A stretch of 64,000 nucleotides of DNA, taken from contig JAHJTN010000005.1 of the NCBI GenBank assembly GCA_018829465.1, forward strand, positions 248,001 through 312,000. The letters are read 5' to 3'. This stretch comes from Bacteroidota bacterium (GTDB lineage: Bacteria; Bacteroidota; Bacteroidia; Flavobacteriales; Flavobacteriaceae). The notes under the pieces were generated by a model. It had not been told where the DNA came from and ran no database searches. It worked only from the letters and a program-made list of their open reading frames with translations. Below, piece after piece: positions 7,850 to 16,902 of the stretch. The number at the start of each line of letters is the position of its first letter. The first letter of the stretch is position 1. The position numbers and the translations under genes are program-made.

Positions 7850-9697
7850 CTATTCTACGGTTACAGACTTGGCTAAGTTTCTGGGTTGGTCAACATTGCA
7901 ACCCCGCATCACCGCTATGTGATATGACAACAATTGCAAGGGAATAGTATTGAGAAGCGGCGTAAAAGCTTCGAGGGTTTCCGGTACTTCAATAATGTGA
8001 TCTGCCAGTGATTTTACCTGCGTATCACCCTCGGTGACCACCGCTATGATTTTTCCTTTTCTAGACTTGATTTCCTGAATATTGCTGATGACCTTATCAT
8101 AATGGCCTTGCTTGGGTGCAATCACCACTACGGGCATATGTTCGTCTATCAACGCGATAGGACCGTGTTTCATTTCGGCAGCCGGATAGCCTTCTGCATG
8201 TATATAGGATATCTCCTTAAGTTTGAGAGCACCCTCCAAGGCTACCGGAAAATTATAGCCACGTCCGAGATAAAGGAAGTTTGAGGCAGATTTATAAATA
8301 TTAGATAAGCCAGCGATATGTTCATTGAGTAATAAAGCTTGTTCAATTTTCCCCGGTATTCGTTCCAGTTCTTGCAAGTGCAGGTAATAGTCTTTTTCCG
8401 ACAGGTTTCCATTGGCTTTTGCAAGCCGAAGTGCCATCAGGGTCAATAAAGTAATCTGCGTAGTAAAAGCTTTGGTAGATGCCACGCCAATCTCGGGACC
8501 GGCATGCGTATAGGAACCTGAATGCGTTTCTCTGGCTATGGAGGATCCTACTACATTACAAACACCGTAAACAAAAGCACCGTTTGCTTTGGCCAATTTA
8601 ATGGCAGCCAATGTATCGGCTGTTTCTCCGGATTGCGATATGGCTATGACCACATCGTCTTTGGTTATTACGGGATTTCTGTATCTGAATTCAGATGCGT
8701 ATTCTACCTCTACAGGGATTCGGGCAAAATCTTCAAATATGTACTCTGCAACCAACCCGGCATGCCAAGAGGTGCCACAACCAATAATAATGATGCGTTT
8801 GGCGTTCAAAAACTTCTGCATGTGGTCATCCATACCGGACATTTTTATTAAACCCTGATCAACCAACAACCTGCCCCTGTAGGTATCTGTAATGGCATTG
8901 GGTTGCTCGTAAATCTCTTTAAGCATAAAATGCGGATAGCCGCCTTTTTCTATTTGATCGAGATTCAACTGTAATTCTTGAATGTAGGGAGTTACCATGG
9001 TGTCGTCCTCTATTTTTCGAATCCGGACTTCCCTGCCCAACCGAACAATGGCCATTTCTTCATCTTCCAAATAGATTGCATTGTTGGTGTATTCTATAAA
9101 TGGTGAGGCATCAGAAGCTATAAAAAATTCACCTTTCCCCACACCGATGGCTAGCGGACTCCCCAAGCGGGCAACGATGATTTCGTCGGGCTTAGTTTTG
9201 TCGAACACAGCGATGGCATAAGCCCCTACTACTTGGTTTAAAGCTACTTGAACTGCCTTTCCCAATTTAAGGTTTTGATTAATTTTGATGTCTTCTATCA
9301 AATTGACCAAAACTTCTGTGTCTGTATCCGATTTAAAAACATAGCCTCTTTTGATGAGTGCTTTTTTGATAGCATCGTAGTTTTCTATGATTCCGTTGTG
9401 TATAATTGCAAGATTACCGGAATTAGACAAATGCGGATGTGAATTGACATCATTGGGAATGCCGTGGGTTGCCCAACGTGTGTGTCCCAAACCTACAGTG
9501 CCATGGGTCGTGATTTGGCTGTTGATTTTAGCTTCCAGGTCGGCTACTTTGCCTTTCGTCTTTGACACTTTGAGTTTTTCGCCATCAAAAAGCATAATGC
9601 CTGCGCTGTCGTAACCTCTATACTCGAGTCTTTTTAGACCCTTCAGCACAATCTCTGCTGCCTGACGGTTGCCAATATAACCAACAATTCCACACAT
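7850..9697 (-). CDS. glmS: Glutamine--fructose-6-phosphate aminotransferase (isomerizing)
   Basis: A 615-residue GlmS that makes glucosamine-6-phosphate from fructose-6-phosphate and glutamine, the first step to UDP-GlcNAc for peptidoglycan. The N-terminal Ntn amidotransferase domain starts at catalytic Cys2 (MCGIVGYIGNRQAA) and includes RLEYRGYDSAG. Two SIS sugar isomerase domains follow (GCGTSWHAG, SQSGETADT), and the C-terminus ends in the usual PRNLAKSVTVE. It is the third gene of a minus-strand set with a glycogen synthase and a DUF4270 lipoprotein; only 3 bp separate it from the DUF4270 gene. Confidence 0.97.
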   Translation of the reverse strand: MCGIVGYIGNRQAAEIVLKGLKRLEYRGYDSAGIMLFDGEKLKVSKTKGKVADLEAKINSQITTHGTVGLGHTRWATHGIPNDVNSHPHLSNSGNLAIIHNGIIENYDAIKKALIKRGYVFKSDTDTEVLVNLIEDIKINQNLKLGKAVQVALNQVVGAYAIAVFDKTKPDEIIVARLGSPLAIGVGKGEFFIASDASPFIEYTNNAIYLEDEEMAIVRLGREVRIRKIEDDTMVTPYIQELQLNLDQIEKGGYPHFMLKEIYEQPNAITDTYRGRLLVDQGLIKMSGMDDHMQKFLNAKRIIIIGCGTSWHAGLVAEYIFEDFARIPVEVEYASEFRYRNPVITKDDVVIAISQSGETADTLAAIKLAKANGAFVYGVCNVVGSSIARETHSGSYTHAGPEIGVASTKAFTTQITLLTLMALRLAKANGNLSEKDYYLHLQELERIPGKIEQALLLNEHIAGLSNIYKSASNFLYLGRGYNFPVALEGALKLKEISYIHAEGYPAAEMKHGPIALIDEHMPVVVIAPKQGHYDKVISNIQEIKSRKGKIIAVVTEGDTQVKSLADHIIEVPETLEAFTPLLNTIPLQLLSYHIAVMRGCNVDQPRNLAKSVTVE

Positions 9698-9700
9698 AAT

Positions 9701-11317
9701 TTAGTTGCTAGGTTCGGTGAAAAATATTTCTAGACGTATTTTTTTGGCCGCTTCGGACGGCGGTAAATTGGAACCATAAAGTACAGTTCCCAATGGTTCA
9801 ATCACGGAGAATCTGGGTATTTGGGTAACGGGTGAGTTGGCAGGATTACTAACGTTAGAATTTCCGATGGTCGAAACATTATTTGTCACTACCAAGCCCA
9901 ACGGTACGTTGAGTGAATCATTCCGTAAAATATTCTTTATATGATCTGTCAAGCGCACGCGGTAGGTGGTGCCTCGTCCGTTTTCATCCTTTCGGATGAG
10001 TCCGTCATAGGTCGTCTTTGTCTGAAAAATATTTTGTGATACAATAATCCCATCCCTATTAAAATCGATGATAGGTATATTGTTTTTAAGGTCGTATAAA
10101 TAAATACGGGTGGGTTCGATACTGTTTTGTACAGCGTCTGTATCAATCTGAAAAACCAAACGCGCATCATTAATCAATCTGTCTGTTTGTTTGAGCAGTG
10201 TCAATTGATCGGCCTCTCCATCTCCGTCGGTGTCTGGGCCGAATAAATCTATAATGGCCATAGAACCTTCTCCTCCTTTTAGATAGAGTCTATCATCCCC
10301 GTTAACAGAATCTGATTGGGCAATTTTTTGAGCAATGGTCTGGTCAAAATTCTGAACATACGCAGCGGCTTTTGCTCCTGTGAGAGAGATGTTGATACTC
10401 TGTTTGGAGCGGATTATTTCAGTTATATCTCCGTCCTCGTCAGCATCACCGGCGTCGGGCGTGTCAAAAGAAAACCGAATTTCAATATTTCCTTGAGAAA
10501 AATCCATTAAAACCATTCCCTTATCTGTTGGGTTGATGGGTTCCGCTACAAAATAAAGTCCTCTAAAGAAATTTTGAAATTGATTGATGTTTGTCAAAAC
10601 GATATCTCCTTCATTATCAACTATCTTTTGCTGAAAAAAAACCTCGTCTAAAGGAATGCGTAACTGCGGTCTGATAAATTGTTCAGGAATGGTATCTTGG
10701 GCAGGATCACCCGTTTCAGGAAATATCACAATAGTTTCAGGGCTTGGTTTGAAAGCCTCATTTTGATACAGCAATGGGCCTACCTGACTGAAAAAACTCT
10801 CGTGCCTATCGGAAAAAAGAGGGATTGTAGATTGAAAATCATTTTCAGGATCTAAGCTATTTAAGAAAAACCGGTTTTCGTAAATTGACAACTTAAATGG
10901 GTCTTCTCCAAAAATAGAATCTAGCCTAAAAACCTGTTGACCGGTTTCGACCAATACTTGGGTTTGGGTGCTGAAGTAAGGAACGGTAAGCAATACACTA
11001 TCCACAGTGGCATTTTCTCCAAAGATAGGATTGAGTTGGGTTAAAAAAACTTCTGTGGCTACATTTGCAATGAGGTCTCCATAAACCGGATCGTGTAATA
11101 CGCCGAGCAGTTGCGCCGGCAAATTATTGCTTTGAATTGGATTTAGCCGAACATTAAAGGCTTTCACATCCGCTGCCATAAAATTATTGACATCAAAATT
11201 CACCCCGCTCACTATGTCACTCCCTATTTCGGTAAAATCATCATCACAGGCGGCCACCCAAACCAACATTGCAACCACAAAAAGAAACTGCAATTTTTTT
11301 AAAATTCTCATTGTCAT
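9701..11317 (-). CDS. DUF4270 family lipoprotein
   Basis: A 538-residue exported lipoprotein with a hydrophobic leader ending at a lipobox (VWVAAC, C24) and an acidic DDD after the cysteine, the flavobacterial surface-export type signal. Sequence blocks such as LGVLHDPVYG and the terminal IRLEIFFTEP match the DUF4270 family, which is confined to Bacteroidota and has no established function. It lies 14 bp after the glycogen synthase gene and 3 bp before glmS, a gene order I recognise from flavobacteria. Possible link to envelope sugar metabolism is inference. Confidence 0.85.
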   Translation of the reverse strand: MTMRILKKLQFLFVVAMLVWVAACDDDFTEIGSDIVSGVNFDVNNFMAADVKAFNVRLNPIQSNNLPAQLLGVLHDPVYGDLIANVATEVFLTQLNPIFGENATVDSVLLTVPYFSTQTQVLVETGQQVFRLDSIFGEDPFKLSIYENRFFLNSLDPENDFQSTIPLFSDRHESFFSQVGPLLYQNEAFKPSPETIVIFPETGDPAQDTIPEQFIRPQLRIPLDEVFFQQKIVDNEGDIVLTNINQFQNFFRGLYFVAEPINPTDKGMVLMDFSQGNIEIRFSFDTPDAGDADEDGDITEIIRSKQSINISLTGAKAAAYVQNFDQTIAQKIAQSDSVNGDDRLYLKGGEGSMAIIDLFGPDTDGDGEADQLTLLKQTDRLINDARLVFQIDTDAVQNSIEPTRIYLYDLKNNIPIIDFNRDGIIVSQNIFQTKTTYDGLIRKDENGRGTTYRVRLTDHIKNILRNDSLNVPLGLVVTNNVSTIGNSNVSNPANSPVTQIPRFSVIEPLGTVLYGSNLPPSEAAKKIRLEIFFTEPSN

Positions 11318-11331
11318 AAAATCGAAAAAAA

Positions 11332-12138
11332 TTAAGAAATCAATTGATTGTAAAAAGCCTTGTAGGCCTCTTGAAAAGTGTCGGCAGGCTGAAATGCCAA
11401 CAACGGTTTTTTGGAGGCTTCAGCGTAAGTTCGGATTTCATCCGGAGTTTCTGGTGAGGCCAAAATTAGGGCATCGCTGTAGTCAATAACCGTTTTTGTC
11501 AGGTTTGTAAAGTTGGGTTGGGTAAGGTGTTTCAATTTGGTAAGGTCGACGCCGTCAAAATTGATTTTGTGAGCCAAATCTTTGTTCAACGAATCGCCAA
11601 AATCTTCGTTGTATATAGAAGTAACAATTTTTGAGTCGGTAAAAAGCGGTTCGTCGTGATAAAATTCCTTTAGGTAGAGCGGAAAAAGCGACGCCATCCA
11701 CCCGTGAACGTGGATGATATCAGGTGCCCAATTTAGTTTTTTTACGGTTTCAATCACGCCTTTGGCAAAAAAAATCGCGCGTTCGTCATTGTCTTTAAAC
11801 AGCTTTCCTTCTTCATCGCAAAAAGTGGCTTTCCTCTTGAAATATTCTTCGTTATCGATAAAATACACCTGAATGCGCTCTTTGGGGATTGAGGCCACTT
11901 TAATGATTAAAGGCATATCCATATCATTGACAACTAAGTTCATGCCCGACAAGCGGATGACTTCATGCAATTGGTGCCGGCGTTCGTTGATATTGCCGAA
12001 ACGCGGCATGAAAATTCTAATTTGTCCGCCCAAAGAATTGACGAGCTTGGGCGTTTCGTATGACATTGAAGAAACTTCCGTTTCGGGTAAATAAGGTAAA
12101 ACTTCAGATGATACGTATAATATCCTACGGTCTTTCAT
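11332..12138 (-). CDS. Glycogen/starch synthase, N-terminal catalytic domain type
   Basis: A 268-residue protein matching the N-terminal GT5 domain of glycogen synthase: RRILYVSSEVLPYLPETEVS at the start, then DIIHVHGWMASLFPLYLK. Full GT5 enzymes have about 480 residues with a second Rossmann domain, absent here, so this is a stand-alone half as commonly annotated in Bacteroidota. The canonical K-x-G-G-L donor loop reads ETEVSSMSYE instead, so synthase activity is doubtful. It is first in the operon with DUF4270 and glmS, and divergent from panC. It could be a regulatory or degenerate relative. Confidence 0.8.
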   Translation of the reverse strand: MKDRRILYVSSEVLPYLPETEVSSMSYETPKLVNSLGGQIRIFMPRFGNINERRHQLHEVIRLSGMNLVVNDMDMPLIIKVASIPKERIQVYFIDNEEYFKRKATFCDEEGKLFKDNDERAIFFAKGVIETVKKLNWAPDIIHVHGWMASLFPLYLKEFYHDEPLFTDSKIVTSIYNEDFGDSLNKDLAHKINFDGVDLTKLKHLTQPNFTNLTKTVIDYSDALILASPETPDEIRTYAEASKKPLLAFQPADTFQEAYKAFYNQLIS

Positions 12139-12286
12139 GGTTACTTTTTGTTAGGCAAACCGAGCTTTTATAACTGTGTTAGAAAGCTGCGATAAAACCT
12201 ATTTGTGTAATGTTATTTTCAGTTATTCGACACATCTGCCTGTTCTGAAAAGAACTGAAACAAATCCGTATCAAATCAAAACTCTG

Positions 12287-12294
12287 CAAAATTA
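12287..12294 (-). promoter_or_regulatory. TAnnTTTG -7 element for the glycogen synthase operon
   Basis: TAATTTTG on the minus strand matches the Bacteroidota -7 consensus. It would start a transcript about 140 bases before the glycogen synthase gene. No clear -33 TTG was found. Confidence 0.35.
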
Positions 12295-12325
12295 CAAAAA
12301 TTTATGCGAATTGGTTCTAAAATCT

Positions 12326-12333
12326 TAAGTTTG
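12326..12333 (+). promoter_or_regulatory. TAnnTTTG -7 element for panC
   Basis: TAAGTTTG, 19 bases before the panC ATG, gives a short leader. Together with the minus-strand element at 12287 it makes a compact divergent promoter region. Confidence 0.5.
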
Positions 12334-12352
12334 CACCCGCTAAAAATTTCAT

Positions 12353-13204
12353 ATGAGGCTTTTTGAGCTGTCTGCTGACATGCAAAAGTTTTCGGCGAAC
12401 GTTCGGGCTGCAAATCTCACACTCGGTTTGGTTCCCACTATGGGTGCGTTGCACGCCGGGCATCTGTCTATTGTAGAGAAAGCGCTCGGCGAAAACGACC
12501 GAGTCGCCGTCAGTATTTTTGTCAACCCTACACAGTTCAACAATCCGGAAGATCTTCAAAAATACCCCCGCGTGCTTGATGAAGACCTGCAAAAACTAGA
12601 GGGCATTAGCCAAAATAGACTGCTTGTTTTTGCGCCTTTGGTAAAAGAAATATACGGAGACAATTTGATTTCAGATCGTTTTGATTTACAGGGATTGGAT
12701 CTGGAAATGGAAGGCAAATACAGACCCGGGCATTTTCAAGGCGTGGCTACCATTGTCAAAAAACTATTTCAAATAACCAAACCGCACAAGGCCTATTTTG
12801 GCGAAAAAGACTACCAACAATTGGCTGTCATTCGCAAGATGACCCAACTCGAACAAATGCCCGTCGAAATCGTTCCTTGCAACATTTACAGAGAAAAAAA
12901 CGGTTTGGCAATGAGTTCCAGAAACCGTTTGCTCAGCCCAGCTACCAAAGAAACTGCCGGATATATTTTCAGTGCCTTGCAATGGTGTGCAGCAAACTTC
13001 GATGAAAAAGAAATTGACGAACTCAAAGCGGAAGTTGGCAAAAAAATTGCATCAGATAGTACGTTCGCGCTCGAATATTTTGAAATTGCCGAAGCAGACA
13101 GTTTACAGCTGGCAGAAAAAAAAGAAGAAAATAAAAAATATCGCGCATTCATTGCTGTTTTTGCTGAAAATGTGCGTTTAATTGACAATATCGCATTGAA
13201 TTAA
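12353..13204 (+). CDS. panC: Pantoate--beta-alanine ligase
   Basis: A 283-residue PanC that joins pantoate and beta-alanine using ATP to form pantothenate, the precursor of coenzyme A. The HIGH-like nucleotide motif ([11 protein letters not shown]) follows LVPTMGALH, and [26 protein letters not shown] and AMSSRNRLL are classic PanC blocks. It starts the plus-strand panC-panD-flippase set. panD, which supplies the beta-alanine, begins 13 bp after its stop, so the two last steps of pantothenate synthesis are coupled. Confidence 0.97.
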   Translation: MRLFELSADMQKFSANVRAANLTLGLVPTMGALHAGHLSIVEKALGENDRVAVSIFVNPTQFNNPEDLQKYPRVLDEDLQKLEGISQNRLLVFAPLVKEIYGDNLISDRFDLQGLDLEMEGKYRPGHFQGVATIVKKLFQITKPHKAYFGEKDYQQLAVIRKMTQLEQMPVEIVPCNIYREKNGLAMSSRNRLLSPATKETAGYIFSALQWCAANFDEKEIDELKAEVGKKIASDSTFALEYFEIAEADSLQLAEKKEENKKYRAFIAVFAENVRLIDNIALN

Positions 13205-13205
13205 T

Positions 13206-13213
13206 TATCTTTG
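13206..13213 (+). promoter_or_regulatory. TAnnTTTG -7 element directly before panD
   Basis: TATCTTTG ends only 4 bases before the panD ATG at 13218. If used, transcription would begin at or next to the start codon, giving a leaderless or nearly leaderless mRNA. Confidence 0.4.
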
Positions 13214-13217
13214 TCCC

Positions 13218-13568
13218 ATGCAAATACAAGTTGTAAAATCTAAAATACACAGGGTTACCGTTACCGGAGCAGACCTCAACTACATAGGCAGTATCACCAT
13301 AGACGAAGACTTGATGGATGCCGCCAACATCATTGAAGGCGAGAAGGTTCATATTGTGAACATCAACAATGGTGAGCGCCTCGAGACCTATGTCATCAAA
13401 GGACCGCGCAAAACCGGCGAAATTACGCTCAATGGCCCGGCCGCCAGAAGGGTTCAAAAGGGCGATATCATCATTATCATTTCCTATGGAATCTTACCTT
13501 TCGAAGACGCAAAAGTATTCAAGCCTGCTATTGTTTTCCCAAACGAACAAACCAATCTTCTAAACTGA
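13218..13568 (+). CDS. panD: Aspartate 1-decarboxylase precursor
   Basis: A 116-residue PanD, a pyruvoyl enzyme that decarboxylates aspartate to beta-alanine. The chain begins [20 protein letters not shown] and has YIGSITID, where self-cleavage at Gly24-Ser25 produces the pyruvoyl group. [18 protein letters not shown] and [10 protein letters not shown] complete the family pattern at normal length. It lies between panC and a flippase-like membrane protein that begins 3 bp later. Confidence 0.97.
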   Translation: MQIQVVKSKIHRVTVTGADLNYIGSITIDEDLMDAANIIEGEKVHIVNINNGERLETYVIKGPRKTGEITLNGPAARRVQKGDIIIIISYGILPFEDAKVFKPAIVFPNEQTNLLN

Positions 13569-13571
13569 TAC

Positions 13572-14555
13572 GTGCCAGCAAAAACCGTTAGCATTTTAAA
13601 AACCATCATCCCGCTTTTCATTGGGATTTTCTTGGTTTGGTACTCGTTTCACGGACTCACAGGAGCACAAATACAGACTACTTGGAACTATATGAAACAG
13701 GCAAGTCCTGTTCTGATTGCTCTTTCTGTATTTATGGGGCTAATGAGCCATTTTTCACGTGCCTGGCGATGGAAATTTTTGCTGGAACCCATGGGTTATA
13801 AACCCAAATTCATCAACAGCCTTCTTACAGTTTTAATGGCTTACCTCATCAATTTGGGCATTCCACGCGCCGGAGAAGTAAGTAGGGCTGCCAGTTTGGC
13901 TTCATACGAAAACATTCCTTTTAACAAGGTATTCGGCACCATTATAGCAGAGAGAATTATCGACTTAATCATACTTTTTGGTCTTATCGCAGTAGTGATT
14001 TTGTTTCAGACCGACGATTTTATGAGTTATCTCATCAAAGAAGATTTTAGCGTATTGAACATCATTTTATTACTCATTGTTTTGGCGGGCATGGGCTTTG
14101 CCTGCTTACGGTTTTTAAGGGTTTCCAAAATTCCTTTTATCATCAAAATAAGACATTTTATGGAAGGTATTTGGGAGGGTTTCAGAAGCCTGAAAGACAT
14201 GCCTAACAAAGGATATTTTTGGATGCACTCGCTGCTTATTTGGTTGCTGTACATTTTGATGTTTTACGTAGTCATGCTCAGTATTCCCGAAACGGCTGAT
14301 CTGCCGCTGATAGCGATGCTCACAGCCTTTGTGATTGGCGGACTTTCCATGAGCACCACCAATGGCGGCATTGGAGTCTATCCGATAGCGATACAACAAA
14401 TACTGCTCACTTATGGCGTGTCGCCAGAGAGCGGTTTGGCTTTTGGCTGGATTATCTGGATTGCCCAAACCCTTTTGGTTTTGACCTTTGGTTTACTGTC
14501 ATTTGTGTTGTTGCCCATCGTCAATAAAAAATCATTGTCGTCCGGTAAAAATTAA
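13572..14555 (+). CDS. Flippase-like membrane protein (LPG synthase TM/YbhN family)
   Basis: A 327-residue integral membrane protein with about eight hydrophobic segments. SHFSRAWRWKFLLEPMGY, NLGIPRAGEVSRAASLA and GGLSMSTTNGGIGVYP match the UPF0104/lysylphosphatidylglycerol synthetase membrane domain family. Members lacking the soluble synthetase domain, as here, are proposed to move lipids or lipid-linked sugars. It starts with GTG 3 bp after panD and is co-transcribed with it; the functional link to pantothenate is unclear. No terminator follows, but a palindromic repeat begins 33 bp later. Confidence 0.8.
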   Translation: MPAKTVSILKTIIPLFIGIFLVWYSFHGLTGAQIQTTWNYMKQASPVLIALSVFMGLMSHFSRAWRWKFLLEPMGYKPKFINSLLTVLMAYLINLGIPRAGEVSRAASLASYENIPFNKVFGTIIAERIIDLIILFGLIAVVILFQTDDFMSYLIKEDFSVLNIILLLIVLAGMGFACLRFLRVSKIPFIIKIRHFMEGIWEGFRSLKDMPNKGYFWMHSLLIWLLYILMFYVVMLSIPETADLPLIAMLTAFVIGGLSMSTTNGGIGVYPIAIQQILLTYGVSPESGLAFGWIIWIAQTLLVLTFGLLSFVLLPIVNKKSLSSGKN

Positions 14556-14588
14556 AACAATTGTTTGAATCCTTGCAATCACTTGGCT

Positions 14589-14747
14589 TATATTATATGT
14601 CGCCCCTACGGTGCTTCATTTTGATGACAAATTTTTCTGCCCATATATCGTCCGGATGGGACTAAAAACAGCTCCGCTAGGAGCGAAATATCGGTAGAAA
14701 AATAGGTTTGTATTTTTTTTAAGCCCCGTAGGGGCGTCATATAATAA
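14589..14747 (+). repeat. Palindromic non-autonomous repeat with CGCCCCTACGG ends
   Basis: The ends are inverted copies: left TATTATATGTCGCCCCTACG (14591-14610) and right arm 14722-14747 containing CCCCGTAGGGGCGTCATATA. The middle holds a smaller inverted pair around GCTCCGCTAGGAGCG (14671-14685). No protein is encoded. Such GC-rich palindromes in an AT-rich spacer are typical of REP/MITE-like elements that recur in Bacteroidota genomes. Only one copy lies in this window, so multiplicity is inferred. Confidence 0.7.
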
Positions 14748-14838
14748 GCATTCCATATTAAGTCCACAACAAAAAACCGGTGGGTTTTCTGATGGATAAA
14801 ATTATTTAGTTCGTATTTTTGGAGAAACTCAAAAGCAG

Positions 14839-15714
14839 ATGAAGACCCAAGATTCCCGAAGAAAAGCGCTCAAAAATATTGCCTTAGGCACCGGTGCGCT
14901 CGCCGTATCTCCGTGGATGCATGCCCGTGTGACACAACTCCAAAAAACCGTCGGCAAAAACATCAGCCACTCGGTTTGTTATTGGTGCTACGAACCCATG
15001 CCGCTTGAAGAATTTGCCGAAAAAGCGAAAAGCACAGGCGTTTCTTCTATAGAATTGTTACGACCGGATCAGTGGAGTACGGTTGAAAAACACGGACTCA
15101 CATGTGCAGTGGCTACCGACACTTTTGCCAGCATCACAGACGGATTCAACGAACCCAAAAACCACAACCGGCTGCAAGATTCCTACAAAAACCTCATTGT
15201 ACAAGCCGCCGATAAAGGACTTCCAAACGTGATTGTTTTTTCCGGAAATAAAAGAGGAATGGCTGATGAAGTAGCGAGAGAAAACTGTGCAAAAGGATTG
15301 GATCCGTTGGTAAAACTGGCCGAAAAACACCGGGTCACACTTATCATGGAATTGCTCAATAGCAAGGTAAACCACCCGGACTATCAATGCGACACCACAC
15401 CTTGGGGCGTGGCATTGACAGAAAAAATAGGTTCGGAAAACTTTAAGTTGTTGTACGACATCTACCACATGCAAATCATGGAAGGCGATGTGATTGCCAC
15501 CATCCGAAAATACCACAAATACATTGCGCATTACCACACCGGTGGCGTGCCGGGCAGGAACGAAATCAACGACTCTCAAGAATTAAACTATCCGGCTATC
15601 ATGCGCGCCATTATTGAAACCGGCTTTAAAGGCTATGTAGCTCAGGAATTTATACCCACTTATGAGGATAAAATTGCAGCTTTAAGAGAAGGGGTTTTGA
15701 TTTGTGATGTGTGA
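14839..15714 (+). CDS. Exported TIM-barrel sugar isomerase, hydroxypyruvate isomerase-like
   Basis: A 291-residue protein of the AP endonuclease 2/Hyi TIM-barrel family. The N-terminus SRRKALKNIALGTGALA looks like a Tat signal (SRRK then a hydrophobic run), so it may act outside the cytoplasm. Metal and catalytic residues are visible as IMELLNSK, LLYDIYHMQ, HYHTGGVPGRNE and YVAQEFIPT, as in hydroxypyruvate isomerase. The actual substrate is unknown; many exported relatives act on sugars or inositols. It ends 10 bp before the convergent GntR regulator of the galactan locus, so it may or may not belong to that pathway. Confidence 0.82.
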   Translation: MKTQDSRRKALKNIALGTGALAVSPWMHARVTQLQKTVGKNISHSVCYWCYEPMPLEEFAEKAKSTGVSSIELLRPDQWSTVEKHGLTCAVATDTFASITDGFNEPKNHNRLQDSYKNLIVQAADKGLPNVIVFSGNKRGMADEVARENCAKGLDPLVKLAEKHRVTLIMELLNSKVNHPDYQCDTTPWGVALTEKIGSENFKLLYDIYHMQIMEGDVIATIRKYHKYIAHYHTGGVPGRNEINDSQELNYPAIMRAIIETGFKGYVAQEFIPTYEDKIAALREGVLICDV

Positions 15715-15724
15715 TAAGGTGCGC

Positions 15725-16723
15725 TTATAAAGAATTGCGGATGATTATGCGGCAATCATTTTCAATTTTTACTTGTTTTTTATTCAAAATCATATCAGCT
15801 AATTTTTCACCCATCCCAATAAAATCTGTTGAAATCGTGGTAATACCATTGTGAACAACTTCTTTCAGGGTCGAATCATTATAGGAAATAACCCCGATAT
15901 CGATACCGATTTTAAGGTTTTGCTCCTTCGCTTTTTTGATGACTTGAATCAAATCGCGATCACTGGGCATGATATACACTTCACCTGTTTTCAGACTACG
16001 GTTTGAAACCTCTCTGATAACTTCGTGTTCGAAAGGATACTTTGAACAAAAGTCTTGAAAGCCGTGAAGCATGCCTTGCGGCTGCTTTTCATTCGGAAAA
16101 ACCATGATAAGCTTTTTGTATTTTTCAAGCAATTCTGTCGCAGTTTCCAAAGCATTCGCCATGTCTTTTCTAAAATTTTGATAAACAGCCGGATAATCGC
16201 ATAAATCTTCTTTCATTTGGTCTAAAATATAAACACTATTCCGCGGCAAAACTTTCAAACAGGGCTGTATATGCTCAAAATTTGCTGGCATGATAACATA
16301 AGAAGTATAGTTTCCATGGCTGTTTTCAATGAGTGTTTTGAACATATCAAGGTTAAAATGATGAAAATAGATATCCACTTTGGCTTTGTCGGCTAAATTA
16401 TTGAGTAAGGAATTATATAAATCTTCTTTAAACACATTCAATTCATCAAAAAGCAAGAACACATGTTGGATATAATTGACATCAGCCGACTTGACATAAT
16501 ACCCTTTGCCGGGAGCAGAATAAATGATTCCTCTTTTTTTAAGGTCATCATACGCAAAAAGAACCGTGTCTCTCGATAGTGAAAACTCAAGGCAGACTTT
16601 ATTGATGGAAGGGAGTCTGTCTCCTATCTTGAGCCGGTTTTCCATTAATGACTTCTCTACAGATTGTATGATTTGCCTGTATTTAGGCAGACCTAAATTT
16701 TCTTTTACATGAATGATTTTCAT
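15725..16723 (-). CDS. GntR-family regulator with LacI-like sensor domain
   Basis: A 332-residue transcription factor. Residues 1-75 form a GntR winged helix (LPKYRQIIQSVEKSL, LKIGDRLPSINKVC, LSRDTVLFAYDDLKKRGII). The rest resembles the periplasmic-binding-protein fold used by LacI/AraR sensors to bind a sugar. It is divergent from the GH2 gene. The shared motif ACTGGTAGGTACTGTT lies between its own -7 element and the GH2 gene, so it probably represses itself and the locus until a galactose-type ligand binds. Ligand identity is inferred from the neighbours. PULs of this type more often use HTCS, SusR or ECF/anti-sigma control. Confidence 0.88.
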   Translation of the reverse strand: MKIIHVKENLGLPKYRQIIQSVEKSLMENRLKIGDRLPSINKVCLEFSLSRDTVLFAYDDLKKRGIIYSAPGKGYYVKSADVNYIQHVFLLFDELNVFKEDLYNSLLNNLADKAKVDIYFHHFNLDMFKTLIENSHGNYTSYVIMPANFEHIQPCLKVLPRNSVYILDQMKEDLCDYPAVYQNFRKDMANALETATELLEKYKKLIMVFPNEKQPQGMLHGFQDFCSKYPFEHEVIREVSNRSLKTGEVYIMPSDRDLIQVIKKAKEQNLKIGIDIGVISYNDSTLKEVVHNGITTISTDFIGMGEKLADMILNKKQVKIENDCRIIIRNSL

Positions 16724-16774
16724 CTGGTAGTCATTTTAAAATTTGAAAAACGGTCTTGAAATGTGGAATAGTTG

Positions 16775-16782
16775 CAAATATA
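16775..16782 (-). promoter_or_regulatory. TAnnTTTG -7 element of the GntR regulator
   Basis: TATATTTG on the minus strand, about 50 bases upstream of the regulator start. The proposed operator begins 5 bp upstream of it, inside the -7/-33 spacer, which fits autorepression. Confidence 0.5.
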
Positions 16783-16787
16783 TAAAA

Positions 16788-16803
16788 ACTGGTAGGTACT
16801 GTT
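16788..16803. promoter_or_regulatory. Probable GntR operator, copy 1
   Basis: ACTGGTAGGTACTGTT lies between the divergent GntR gene and GH2. A 15/16 identical copy occurs at 22051-22066 before the GH53-susC operon. I found no third close copy in the intergenic regions I read. Assignment to the GntR protein is inference from position. Confidence 0.6.
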
Positions 16804-16902
16804 AGGATGAAAAGCAAATAATTCTATTAATTTGTAAAAAATTAAATGTACTATTTTAACACACATATAAACTAAATTGATTTTAATTTTTAAAAACCCA
16901 TA

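Noticed and set aside
9248-9614. Plus-strand open frames inside glmS.
   Set aside because: They are antisense frames of a strongly conserved gene and resemble no protein.
14775-14792. AACCGGTGGGTTTTCTG upstream of the TIM-barrel isomerase as a third GntR operator.
   Set aside because: It matches only the CGGTGGGT part of the motif; too weak to claim.
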